Assembly (NCBI RefSeq): GCF_024171725.1
Contig: NZ_JAMTCG010000003.1
Span: 62,001-126,000 of the forward strand
DNA from: Williamsia serinedens
GTDB lineage: Bacteria > Actinomycetota > Actinomycetes > Mycobacteriales > Mycobacteriaceae
Length of the DNA stretch: 64,000 nucleotides
Direction of reading: 5' to 3'
Below, piece by piece: positions 17,366 to 25,168 of this stretch. Position 1 is the first letter of the stretch, and each line of letters starts with the position of its first letter. The notes below the pieces were generated by a model, which worked only from the letters and a program-made list of their open reading frames with translations, did no database searches and was not told the origin of the DNA. Position numbers and translations under genes: made by a program.

Positions 17366-18480
17366 AGATCCGCGCAGCGGTGCTCCAGGAGTCCGGACGC
17401 CCGCGTCCGTACGCCGACTCGCGACCGATCGTCGTGGAGGACCTCGACCTCGACGAGCCCGGCCCCCACGAGGTGACGGTTCGTATCGAGGCGGCCGGCG
17501 TGTGCCACTCGGACCTGTCCGTCGTCGACGGCAACCGGCCACGCCCGTTGCCGATGGCGCTGGGCCACGAGGCCGCGGGGCGCGTCGTCGCGGTCGGTTC
17601 CGACGTCGACGACCTCGAGATCGGCACCCGCGTCGTCATGGCGTTCCTCCCCCGCTGCGGTGACTGCCCGCAGTGCGCCACCGACGGCCGCCTGCCCTGC
17701 GGCCCGGGATCGGTCGCGAACAACGCGGGCACCCTCCTCGACGGTGACCGCCGCCTGCATCCCGCCGATCCCGGCGACGACCACGTCGTCCACCACCACC
17801 TCGGCGTGTCGGGCTTCGCCGACCACGCCGTCGTCGACCGCCGGTCGGTCACCCCCGTCGGCGACGACGTCCCCCCGGAGGTGGCCGCCGTGCTCGGGTG
17901 CGCGGTCCTCACCGGCGGCGGCGCGGTGCTCAACGCGGGCAAGCCCACCGACGGCCAGTCGGTGATGGTCGTCGGACTCGGCGGCGTCGGGATGGCCGCG
18001 GTGCTCACCGCACTGTCGCTGCGCACCGGCGACGTCATCGGCGTCGACGCCGTCGACGACAAGCTCGCCACCGCCCGCGACCTCGGTGCGACCGCGACGT
18101 ACACGCCCGCCGAGGTGGCCGAGCAGGGCATCACCGCGGACGTGGTGATCGAGGCCGCGGGCAACGCCCGGGCGTTCGAGACCGCGGTCGCGGCCACGGC
18201 ACCCGGCGGCATCTGCGTCACCGTCGGACTGCCCGCGCCCGACGCGCGGTCCTCCATCTCGCCGCTGGCCCTCGTCGCGGGTGCGCGCACGATCGTCGGC
18301 AGCTACCTCGGGTCGGCGGTCCCGTCCCGCGACATCCCCGTCTACGCCGACCTGTGGCGCCAGGGGCGGCTGCCCGTCGAGAAGCTGGTGTCCGCGCGGA
18401 TCGGGCTCGACGACGTCAACGCCGCGATGGACTCACTCGCCGACGGGGCGGCGATCCGCCAGGTGATCCTCTTCGACTGA
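17362..18480 (+). CDS. Zinc-dependent alcohol dehydrogenase (MDR family)
   Basis: A 372-residue class-III-like alcohol dehydrogenase. GVCHSDLSV and LGHEAAGRV supply the catalytic zinc Cys and His-Glu. The structural zinc loop is CGDCPQCATDGRLPC, with the usual four cysteines. VMVVGLGGVGMAA is the NAD(P)-binding turn, followed by GVDAVDDK, whose Asp suggests NAD preference. It has the length and the extra loop (HPADPGDD, then VVHHHLGVSGFADH) of formaldehyde/mycothiol-type dehydrogenases. Coupled to the thioesterase gene. The 3' end overlaps the convergent DedA gene by 48 bases, an unusually long tail overlap. Confidence 0.9.
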   Translation: MKIRAAVLQESGRPRPYADSRPIVVEDLDLDEPGPHEVTVRIEAAGVCHSDLSVVDGNRPRPLPMALGHEAAGRVVAVGSDVDDLEIGTRVVMAFLPRCGDCPQCATDGRLPCGPGSVANNAGTLLDGDRRLHPADPGDDHVVHHHLGVSGFADHAVVDRRSVTPVGDDVPPEVAAVLGCAVLTGGGAVLNAGKPTDGQSVMVVGLGGVGMAAVLTALSLRTGDVIGVDAVDDKLATARDLGATATYTPAEVAEQGITADVVIEAAGNARAFETAVAATAPGGICVTVGLPAPDARSSISPLALVAGARTIVGSYLGSAVPSRDIPVYADLWRQGRLPVEKLVSARIGLDDVNAAMDSLADGAAIRQVILFD

Positions 18481-19122
18481 CCCCGCCTCGGACGGGGTGG
18501 ACCCGGGGGTCGCCTGCCGCTTGTGCAGACGGCTGCGGACGACCAGCGCCACGATCGCCAGCACGACGACGCCGATGAGGATCTCCGAGGCGTACCCCAG
18601 GCTGCTCTCGACGGTCTTGTACGACGACCCCGCCACGTAGCCGAGGCTCGCGACAGCGCTCGCCCAGATGGCGCCACCGATCGCGTTGGCGATGACGAAG
18701 GTGCGCAACCGCATCCCCGACATCCCCGCCAGACCCGGCATGAGGGCCCGCAACGCCGCGATCCACCGGCCGACGAGGACGGCGATCGCACCGCGCTTGC
18801 GCAGTTCCTCGCGACCGCGGTCGACGTGCTCGGGCTTGACGAGCCGTTCGGGCAGCTTCGCGAGCAGGACCGTCCCCCAGCGTCGACCCACCTCGAAGCC
18901 GACGAAGTCACCGATGACCGCGCCGGCGATGGCCACGACGAGCACCTCCCAGAGCTCGAGTCGGCCGCCGCTGGCGATCACGCCCGCGATGAGCACGGCG
19001 ATCTCGCCCGGGATCACCACGCCGACGAAGATCGACGCCTCCAGCGCGGGGAACAGGAACGCCATCACCAGGGCCACCCACGGGGGCAGGCCGAGCAGCC
19101 ACTGGACCAGTGCATCGATCAC
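18433..19122 (-). CDS. DedA family membrane protein
   Basis: A 229-residue DedA/SNARE-associated protein. FPALEASIFVGVVIPGE is the conserved entrance with the acidic residue, and GDFVGFEVGRRWG plus GRWIAALRALMPGLAGMSGM carry the G-x-x-x-G/R-R features of the family; four to five hydrophobic segments. DedA proteins are flippases for undecaprenyl phosphate or phospholipid; the substrate is not readable here. I chose the GTG at 19122 (IDALVQWLLGLPPW), since upstream residues are basic and family members start here. The last 16 codons run into the convergent alcohol dehydrogenase gene. Confidence 0.85.
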   Translation of the reverse strand: MIDALVQWLLGLPPWVALVMAFLFPALEASIFVGVVIPGEIAVLIAGVIASGGRLELWEVLVVAIAGAVIGDFVGFEVGRRWGTVLLAKLPERLVKPEHVDRGREELRKRGAIAVLVGRWIAALRALMPGLAGMSGMRLRTFVIANAIGGAIWASAVASLGYVAGSSYKTVESSLGYASEILIGVVVLAIVALVVRSRLHKRQATPGSTPSEAGSVEEDHLADRRPVGE

Positions 19123-19167
19123 GCGTGAACGATAGTCGCGTGATCGACGCACTCGGCGTGGGCAACT

Positions 19168-19210
19168 GATTTCGTCGTCGTGTTACCGACAGGCAAACAA
19201 TTTCGTCATC
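19168..19210 (+). promoter_or_regulatory. Paired GATTTCGTCGTC motif upstream of the APC permease
   Basis: GATTTCGTCGTC (19168-19179) and AATTTCGTCATC (19199-19210) are direct repeats matching 10 of 12 bases, separated by 19 bases (31-bp repeat distance, three helical turns). The same pair with the same 19-base spacer lies before the aldehyde dehydrogenase gene (24627-24669). The repeats end 26 bp before a -10-like TATCTT (19237-19242), which is 7 bases before the ATG. Lrp/AsnC proteins bind phased sites of this spacing, and an Lrp-family gene is in the cluster. Confidence 0.6.
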
Positions 19211-19249
19211 GATCGGCGCAGAGACAGCAGAAAACGTATCTTCACTGCC

Positions 19250-20755
19250 ATGGCCGTATCGGTGCACACGCAGACCTCCCCGGGGGACAAGGGGCTGCAG
19301 GCCGGCGCGCTCGGGCTCGTCGGGAACGTGGTCATCGGGCTGTCCGCGGTGGCGCCGGCCTACAGCCTCGCCGCGACTCTCGGCTACGTGGTCGCGCAGG
19401 TCCACACCAAGGCACCTGCGATGTTCGTCATCGCGTTCATCCCTATGCTCCTCATCGCCTTCGCCTACCGCGAGCTCGGCCGGGACACCCCGGACTGCGG
19501 CACCACCTTCACCTGGGCGACCAAGGCCTTCGGCCCCTGGATCGGGTGGATGGGCGGCTGGGGGCTCGCCGTCTCGGCCATCATCGTGCTCGCCAACGTG
19601 GCCGAGATCGCCGCCGTCTACCTGTTCGAGTTCCTCCACCTCGACGGTCTCGCGGAGAACCTCTGGGTCAAGGTGGCCGTCGGCAGCCTGCTCATCGTCG
19701 CGATGACGTGGGTGTCGATCCGCGGGATCGTCATCAGCGAGCGGATGCAGAACGTCCTCATCGCCGTGCAGTTCGGCGTGCTGATCGTCGCGAGCGTGGT
19801 CGCCCTGGTGAAGGTCGCCACCGACACCGCGGGGCCGCAGGCGATCTCGCCCAGCTGGAGCTGGCTGTGGCCGAGCGGTGTCTCGTCGTCGGAACTGGCC
19901 GCCGCGGTGATCCTCTGCATCTTCATCTACTGGGGCTGGGACGCCTGCCTCGCGGTCGGCGAGGAGACCCGCGACGCCGAACGCACGCCCGGGCGGGCCG
20001 CGGTGCTGACCACCCTGATCCTGGTGTGCACCTACGTGCTGGTCGCCTACGCCGTGCAGTCGTTCGCCGGGTTCGGTGACACCGGTATCGGGTTGAACAA
20101 TCCGGACAACGCCGACGACGTGCTGACGATCCTCGGCGGGCCCGTCGGGGGGATCGTGATGTCGTCGGCGCTGCTGCTCACCGTGAGCATCTCCGCGCTC
20201 TCCTCGACCCAGTCGACGATCCTTCCGACCGCACGCGGCACCCTCTCGATGGCCGTATACGAGGCCCTTCCCCGCCGCTTCGCCCGCATCCACCCGCGCT
20301 ACATGACACCCGCGTTCGGGACGGCGGTGATGGGCGGTGCGGCGCTGATGTTCTACCTCGTCCTGTCGCTGGTCAGCCAGAACACCCTCGGCGACTCGGT
20401 GGCCTCGCTGGGCCTGGCGGTCGCCTTCTACTACGGCGTGACCGCCTATGCGTGCGTCTGGTACTTCCGCCGCACGCTCCTGCACTCCGCGCGGAACCTG
20501 TTCATGCGCGGCGTCTTCCCGCTGCTCGGCGGGATCGCGATGACGTGGGCGTTCATCCAGAGCGCCACCGACATGATCGCCCCCGACTACGGCTCGACCT
20601 CGGTCGGCGGGGTCGGCGGGGTGTTCATCATGGGCGTCGGCATGCTGGTGCTCGGGATCCCGCTGATGCTGCTGTGCGTCGCCGGGGGCCGCGACTTCTT
20701 CCGGGGGCGGACCCTGACCGCGACGACCGAGGTGAAGGTGCCCGATGTCCCCTGA
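19250..20755 (+). CDS. APC-superfamily amino acid/polyamine permease
   Basis: A 501-residue permease with about twelve hydrophobic segments. The first, GLVGNVVIGLSAVAPAYSLA, has the unwound Gly-rich segment typical of APC transporters, and CGTTFTWATKAFGPWIGWMGGW is the TM3 region of the amino-acid/polyamine-specific subgroup. Probable substrates are amines or amino acids; the shared promoter motif and the downstream amine oxidase, aldehyde dehydrogenase and aminotransferase genes suggest putrescine- or GABA-type compounds. The universal stress gene starts 11 bases before its stop. Start chosen from TATCTT-N7-ATG and normal length. Confidence 0.88.
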   Translation: MAVSVHTQTSPGDKGLQAGALGLVGNVVIGLSAVAPAYSLAATLGYVVAQVHTKAPAMFVIAFIPMLLIAFAYRELGRDTPDCGTTFTWATKAFGPWIGWMGGWGLAVSAIIVLANVAEIAAVYLFEFLHLDGLAENLWVKVAVGSLLIVAMTWVSIRGIVISERMQNVLIAVQFGVLIVASVVALVKVATDTAGPQAISPSWSWLWPSGVSSSELAAAVILCIFIYWGWDACLAVGEETRDAERTPGRAAVLTTLILVCTYVLVAYAVQSFAGFGDTGIGLNNPDNADDVLTILGGPVGGIVMSSALLLTVSISALSSTQSTILPTARGTLSMAVYEALPRRFARIHPRYMTPAFGTAVMGGAALMFYLVLSLVSQNTLGDSVASLGLAVAFYYGVTAYACVWYFRRTLLHSARNLFMRGVFPLLGGIAMTWAFIQSATDMIAPDYGSTSVGGVGGVFIMGVGMLVLGIPLMLLCVAGGRDFFRGRTLTATTEVKVPDVP

Positions 20756-21674
20756 CACCACCGGCGACCGTCCCCGCATCGTCGTCGGGTACCTGGCGAC
20801 CCCGTCGGGCGCCGACGGCGTCGAGCTGGGCGTCTCGCTCGCCCGGGCGGTCGGCGGCACCCTCGACCTCGTGTGCGTCGTCCGCGAGGAGGAACCCGAC
20901 GGCACCCCGGGTCGCGCGCCGTACCAGCGACTCCTCGTCGACCGCGCGCACCGGTGGCTCGCCGACGGCGAGCGGATCGTGGACGGGCGCGTGCCGGTGA
21001 CGACCCATGCGCCGGTCGCGGACTCCTTCACCGGCGGTCTCCTCGAGACGGCCACGACGCTCGACGCGGCGATGATCGTGGTCGGCGCGACCCGTGACGG
21101 GATCATCGGCCGTCACTCGTTGGGGTCGATCAGTTCCGAACTGCTGCACTGCGCCACGCTGCCCGTCGCGCTCGCACCGCGTGGTCACGCCGAGCGGGCG
21201 GACACCCGTCTCGACACGGTGACCGTCGCCGTGCCCGCCGCCCCGCGCGGCGACGACCCGCTGCCCGTCGCCGCCGACCTGGCCCGTCGAGCCGGTCTAG
21301 CGATGCGACTGGTCTGCCTGGTCTCCGCCGACGAGCACGGCGACATCGACGCCGTGGAGTCGGCGCAGACGCGACGCCGTCAGATCGCCGCGGCCCGGGC
21401 GGCTCTCGAGGACGCCCGTGACCGGCTCGGTGCGTCCGCCGACATCGACGCACTCGTCGGCGACGGTGACACGCTCGAGGACGCGGTGACGAGTCTGCGG
21501 TTCGGTGACGGCGACCTGCTGGTGGTGGGGTCGTCCCGTCTGGGTCCACCGAGCCGGGTCTTCCTCGGCTCCACGGCATCCCGGATCCTGCGCAGCACCA
21601 CCGCGCCGATCCTCGTGGTGCCCAAGTCCGACGGGGCGGGGTCCGATGAGGCGGGGTCCGACGGGGGCGCCTGA
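20745..21674 (+). CDS. Tandem universal stress protein (two UspA domains)
   Basis: A 309-residue cytosolic protein with two UspA-like domains. Domain 1 (about 8-150) begins RIVVGYLATPSGADGVELG and ends IIVVGATRDGIIGRHSLGSIS, resembling the ATP-binding G-2x-G-9x-G(S/T) motif. Domain 2 (about 160-300) ends LLVVGSSRLGPPSRVFLGSTA, again close to that motif. Both may therefore bind ATP. The gene overlaps the permease gene by 11 bases and is surely co-transcribed; UspA proteins are often paired with transporters, possibly as nucleotide-sensing regulators. It is convergent with the FAD oxidase gene. Confidence 0.88.
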   Translation: MSPDTTGDRPRIVVGYLATPSGADGVELGVSLARAVGGTLDLVCVVREEEPDGTPGRAPYQRLLVDRAHRWLADGERIVDGRVPVTTHAPVADSFTGGLLETATTLDAAMIVVGATRDGIIGRHSLGSISSELLHCATLPVALAPRGHAERADTRLDTVTVAVPAAPRGDDPLPVAADLARRAGLAMRLVCLVSADEHGDIDAVESAQTRRRQIAAARAALEDARDRLGASADIDALVGDGDTLEDAVTSLRFGDGDLLVVGSSRLGPPSRVFLGSTASRILRSTTAPILVVPKSDGAGSDEAGSDGGA

Positions 21675-21675
21675 C

Positions 21676-23124
21676 TCAGCTGTCGAAGCCGAGTCCGACC
21701 GCGTCCATCGCCCGCAGCCACACCCCGCGACGTCCGCGGTCCCGGTCCGCGCGGGCGAACGCCCGCCGCGTGAGCGTGATCCCGATCCAGCGCAGCGGCT
21801 CCGGCGGGAACGGCAACGGCCGGGTCCGGACCATCGACAGGCGCGTGCGCTCGGTGTCCCTGCCGTCGACGAGGTCCAGCGCCACCCGGGCACCGAAGTG
21901 CGAGGCCCCCACGCCGAGTCCGGTGAACCCGAGCACGGACACGACCCGCCCACCGAGGGCCCGGTCCCAGAACGCGCAGAACCGCGAACACGTGTCGATG
22001 GCCCCACCCCAGGCGTGGCTGATCCCGACGCCGTCGAGCGCCGGGAACATCTCCACGAGATGGTCGGCGAGCAGGGCGAACTCGTCGTCGGCGACGTGGT
22101 GGCGCGGGTCGTCGTCGGATCCGAAGTGGTACACCGCGTCCCACCCGCCGAACAGCACCCTGTCGTCGACGGTGCGCCGGATGTAGTGGAAGCGGTTGCC
22201 GACGTCGGCGAGTCCCTCCCGACCCGACCACCCGATCGCGGTGAGCTGCTCGGGGGTCAGCGGCTCGGTCATCAGGGCGTAGTCGAACACGGGGACCACC
22301 GAGAGGCGGTTCCGTCGCAGGAGCGGCCGCGCCGCGGCGGTGGCGAGCACGACACGGTCCGCGGTGACGACGCCGCCGTCGCAGACCGCGCGGACCCCGC
22401 GCCGCCGGTCGCGGCGGACCCGAGAGACGGGTGTGTGTTCGTGCACGGTCACGCCCAGGCGTTCCGCCGCGTCCGCGAGCCCCCACGCGAGCTTCGCGGG
22501 GTCGACGAGGGCGACCGTCGGATCGTGGGACGAGGCCACCACCATCGGCGACCGGATGTCCGCGGCGGTGTCGCCGGCACGGCGGACCGTCACGTCGATC
22601 CCGAGTTCGCGCGCGGTCCGCGCCTGGTCCTCGAGATCGGCGACCTGCCAGTCGAAGGTCGCGACGTCGAGTTCTCCGACCCGCTCGAACGCGGCGTCGA
22701 TCGCCAGCCGGTCCAGCGCCGCCTCGATGGCGTCGAGCGTCTCGACGCCCAACCGCACCAGCGTCGGCATCTCGTCGGCGAAGCGCGCCACGCCGTTCGC
22801 GAGGCCGTGGGTGATGCTCGCCGCGCAGAACCCGCCGTTGCGGCCGCTCGCACCGTCGGCGATCTGGCCGCCCTCGAGCAGGACCACACGCCGCGACGGA
22901 TCCTCCTCCGCCGCCTGCACGGCCGTCCACAACCCGGTGAACCCGCCCCCGACGACGAGGAGGTCACAGTCGAGGTCGCCGGCGAGGGACGGTCGCGCCG
23001 ACGGTCTCTCCGGGCGGTCGAGCCAGTACGGCTCGCGGCGGGCACCGGCGACCATCGCCTGCCCACGCTCGGTCGGCCGCTCGATCCACACGGGGGCGTC
23101 GACGGCCGGACTCCGGACGGTCAT
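21676..23124 (-). CDS. FAD-dependent amine oxidase (DAO / gamma-glutamylputrescine oxidase-like)
   Basis: A 482-residue flavoprotein of the D-amino-acid-oxidase fold. The N-terminal dinucleotide motif is LLVVGGGFTGLWTA (about residues 50-65); EGGQIADGASGRNGG is typical of PuuB/glycine-oxidase-type enzymes. FGGWDAVYHF and the C-terminal FTGLGVGASHFGA fit the same group. It probably oxidises an amine such as (gamma-glutamyl)putrescine to the aldehyde. Its ATG overlaps the stop of the aldehyde dehydrogenase gene by four bases (ATGA), so the aldehyde would be passed on for oxidation. No gamma-glutamylputrescine synthetase gene is in the window, so free putrescine or another amine is equally possible. 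Confidence 0.83.
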   Translation of the reverse strand: MTVRSPAVDAPVWIERPTERGQAMVAGARREPYWLDRPERPSARPSLAGDLDCDLLVVGGGFTGLWTAVQAAEEDPSRRVVLLEGGQIADGASGRNGGFCAASITHGLANGVARFADEMPTLVRLGVETLDAIEAALDRLAIDAAFERVGELDVATFDWQVADLEDQARTARELGIDVTVRRAGDTAADIRSPMVVASSHDPTVALVDPAKLAWGLADAAERLGVTVHEHTPVSRVRRDRRRGVRAVCDGGVVTADRVVLATAAARPLLRRNRLSVVPVFDYALMTEPLTPEQLTAIGWSGREGLADVGNRFHYIRRTVDDRVLFGGWDAVYHFGSDDDPRHHVADDEFALLADHLVEMFPALDGVGISHAWGGAIDTCSRFCAFWDRALGGRVVSVLGFTGLGVGASHFGARVALDLVDGRDTERTRLSMVRTRPLPFPPEPLRWIGITLTRRAFARADRDRGRRGVWLRAMDAVGLGFDS

Positions 23125-24608
23125 CGCCCGGGCAGCGTGAACACCGAGCGGTGCCATTCCTTCGCGGCCACCCCGGTGATGTCGCTCATCACGTGCTTGA
23201 TCGACAGGTACTCCTCGAGCGAGTACGCCGACATGTCCTTGCCGAAGCCCGATGCGCCGAACCCGCCGTGGGGCATCTCGCTGATGATCGGGATGTGGTC
23301 GTTGATCCACACGCAGCCGGCGTGGATCTCACGAGACGCCCGTTGGGCGAGATAGACGTCCCGGGTCCACGCCGACGCCGCGAGCCCGTAGTCGGTGTCG
23401 TTGGCGCGGCGCAGGGCGTCGTCGACATCGGTGAAGGTCGACACCGTGAGCACCGGTCCGAACACCTCGTCGCGGTAGATCTCGCTGTGCTCGTCGACGC
23501 CGTCGATCAGGGTCGGCGGGTAGAACGCGCCGGGGCCGTCGGGAACCGTTCCGCCGGTGACGATCCGGGCGCCGGCCGCGGCAGCACGGTCGACCATCCC
23601 GGCGATCTTGTCCCGGTGCCGGTGCGACACCACCGGACCCATGTCGGTGGCGGGGTCGGTCGGGTCCCCGACCCGGACGGCCGCCATGAGTTCGGCGACG
23701 CCGGCGACGAAGTCGTCGTGCAGCTCGGGCGCCACGATCGCCCGCGTCGCAGCCGTGCAGTCCTGGCCGGAGTTGATCAGGGCCCCAGCGACGGCACCGT
23801 GCACCGCGGCGTCGAGATCGGCGTCGGCGAAGACGACGAAGGGCGCCTTGCCGCCGAGTTCGAGCTGTACGCGTGTGCCCCGGGCCGCGGCATTCGCCAT
23901 GACCTGGCGGCCGACGGCGGTCGACCCGGTGAACGTGACGACATCCGCGCCCGGGTGCCCCGAGATCGCCGCGCCCACCTCCGGTCCGGTCCCGGTCAGC
24001 ACGGAGAACACGCCGTCCGGGATGCCCGCCTCGGTCGCCAGCCGGGCCAGGGTGAGCGTGGTCAGCGGTGTGATCTCGGCCGGTTTCAGCACGACCGCAC
24101 ACCCGGCCGCCAGCGCGGGCATCACCTTCCAGATCGCCATGCCCAGCGGGTAGTTCCACGGTGTCACGGTGCCGACCACCCCGGCCGCCTCCCGACGGAT
24201 CGACGACGTGTGGTCGGCCGAGTACTCCGCGGTCGCCTTGCCCTCGAGCAGCCGCGCCGCGCCCGCGAAGAACGCCGTCGTGTCCACCGCACCGGGTACG
24301 TCGAAATCGGTCGCCAGGCGCGTCGTCTTGCCGGTCTGCGCGACCTCGTCGGCGACGAGTTCGGAGGTGGCTCCCTCGATGCGACGGGCGAGTTCGGCGA
24401 GCACCCCCGCCCGCTCCGCGGGCGTGACACCGCCCCACCCCGGTTGCGCGGCGCGCGCCTGCGCCATCGCCTCGTCCACGTCGGCGGCGGTGGCAAGGCG
24501 CATGGTCGCCACGACCTCGTCGGTCGCGGGGTTCACCACCTGGTGTTCGGGCCCGTCGGTGCTGCGGGAGGCCCCGGACATCCAACTGGAGGCAACGGTG
24601 TTCGGCAT
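23121..24608 (-). CDS. Aldehyde dehydrogenase, gamma-aminobutyraldehyde type
   Basis: A 495-residue NAD(P)-dependent aldehyde dehydrogenase. TPWNYPLGM, the coenzyme-fold FTGSTAVGRQVM, the catalytic glutamate region LELGGKAPFVVF, and the catalytic cysteine in NSGQDCTAATR (about residue 290) are all present; EVFGPVL closes the site. Sequence style and context fit gamma-aminobutyraldehyde or aminoaldehyde dehydrogenases, which make GABA from putrescine-derived aldehyde. First gene of a two-gene unit with the FAD oxidase. TACACT six bases before the ATG indicates a leaderless promoter whose -35 region is covered by the GATTTCGTCGTC motif. Divergent from the Lrp regulator. Confidence 0.9.
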   Translation of the reverse strand: MPNTVASSWMSGASRSTDGPEHQVVNPATDEVVATMRLATAADVDEAMAQARAAQPGWGGVTPAERAGVLAELARRIEGATSELVADEVAQTGKTTRLATDFDVPGAVDTTAFFAGAARLLEGKATAEYSADHTSSIRREAAGVVGTVTPWNYPLGMAIWKVMPALAAGCAVVLKPAEITPLTTLTLARLATEAGIPDGVFSVLTGTGPEVGAAISGHPGADVVTFTGSTAVGRQVMANAAARGTRVQLELGGKAPFVVFADADLDAAVHGAVAGALINSGQDCTAATRAIVAPELHDDFVAGVAELMAAVRVGDPTDPATDMGPVVSHRHRDKIAGMVDRAAAAGARIVTGGTVPDGPGAFYPPTLIDGVDEHSEIYRDEVFGPVLTVSTFTDVDDALRRANDTDYGLAASAWTRDVYLAQRASREIHAGCVWINDHIPIISEMPHGGFGASGFGKDMSAYSLEEYLSIKHVMSDITGVAAKEWHRSVFTLPGR

Positions 24609-24614
24609 GGGCCG

Positions 24615-24620
24615 AGTGTA
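24615..24620 (-). promoter_or_regulatory. -10 element of the aldehyde dehydrogenase promoter
   Basis: TACACT on the minus strand, six bases from the ATG at 24608. The proximal GATTTCGTCGTC motif ends six bases upstream of it and thus occupies the -35 region. Confidence 0.5.
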
Positions 24621-24626
24621 GGTGAT

Positions 24627-24669
24627 GACGACGAAATCCTCTCGATATCGACCGCTCGACGACGGAATC
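24627..24669 (-). promoter_or_regulatory. Paired GATTTCGTCGTC motif in the aldehyde dehydrogenase/Lrp intergenic region
   Basis: On the minus strand GATTCCGTCGTC (24669-24658) and GATTTCGTCGTC (24638-24627) are direct repeats with a 19-base spacer, oriented toward the aldehyde dehydrogenase gene. The second is identical over all 12 bases to the motif before the APC permease. A partial third copy on the plus strand (GATTCCGT, 24696-24703) faces the Lrp gene. Probable binding sites of the adjacent Lrp-family regulator, which would control both its own region and the permease. Confidence 0.6.
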
Positions 24670-24715
24670 GGCATCTCGGCTTGCTTCCGTTCGCTGATTC
24701 CGTGACACTCGACGG

Positions 24716-25168
24716 GTGACCAAAGACCTCGACGAGGTGTCCAAGCGCATCATCGAGGAGCTGCAGGCCGACGGGCGCCGGTCCTACGCGTCGGTCGGCA
24801 AGTCGGTGGGTCTGTCCGAGGCCGCGGTGCGGAACCGGGTGCAGAAGCTCAGCGACAGCGGGCTCCTGCAGATCGTCGCGGTCACCGATCCGTTGCGCGT
24901 CGGGTTCGCCCGACAGGCCATGATCGGGATCCGCTGCACCGGCGACTCGGTGGCCGTCGCGAACGCACTGGCCGAGATCGACGAGATCGACTACGTGGTG
25001 CTCACCGCGGGCTCGTTCGACGTCGTCGTCGAGGTGGTGTGCGAGGACGACTCCCGCCTGCTCGAACTGCTCAACCAGAAGATCCGCGCCCAGCCGGGCG
25101 TGACCACGACCGAGACGCTCGTCTACCTGAAACTCGTCAAACAGCAATACAACTGGGGTACACGATGA
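24716..25168 (+). CDS. Lrp/AsnC family transcriptional regulator
   Basis: A 150-residue regulator. The N-terminal AsnC-type HTH reads RIIEELQADGRRSYASVGKS, then GLSEAAVRNRVQKL as recognition helix (about residues 10-55). The RAM effector domain follows (about 70-145), including TAGSFDVVVEVVCED, the effector pocket and oligomer interface. Such proteins sense amino acids or related amines. It starts with GTG at 24716, with GACACT six bases upstream. Its stop overlaps the aminotransferase start (ATGA), so regulator and enzyme are made together. It is divergent from the aldehyde dehydrogenase-oxidase pair, the classic position of a local regulator. Confidence 0.9.
   Translation: MTKDLDEVSKRIIEELQADGRRSYASVGKSVGLSEAAVRNRVQKLSDSGLLQIVAVTDPLRVGFARQAMIGIRCTGDSVAVANALAEIDEIDYVVLTAGSFDVVVEVVCEDDSRLLELLNQKIRAQPGVTTTETLVYLKLVKQQYNWGTR

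Noticed and set aside
22431-22814. Arg-rich plus-strand frame inside the FAD oxidase gene.
   Set aside because: Codon-phase shadow; the minus strand carries a complete flavoprotein.
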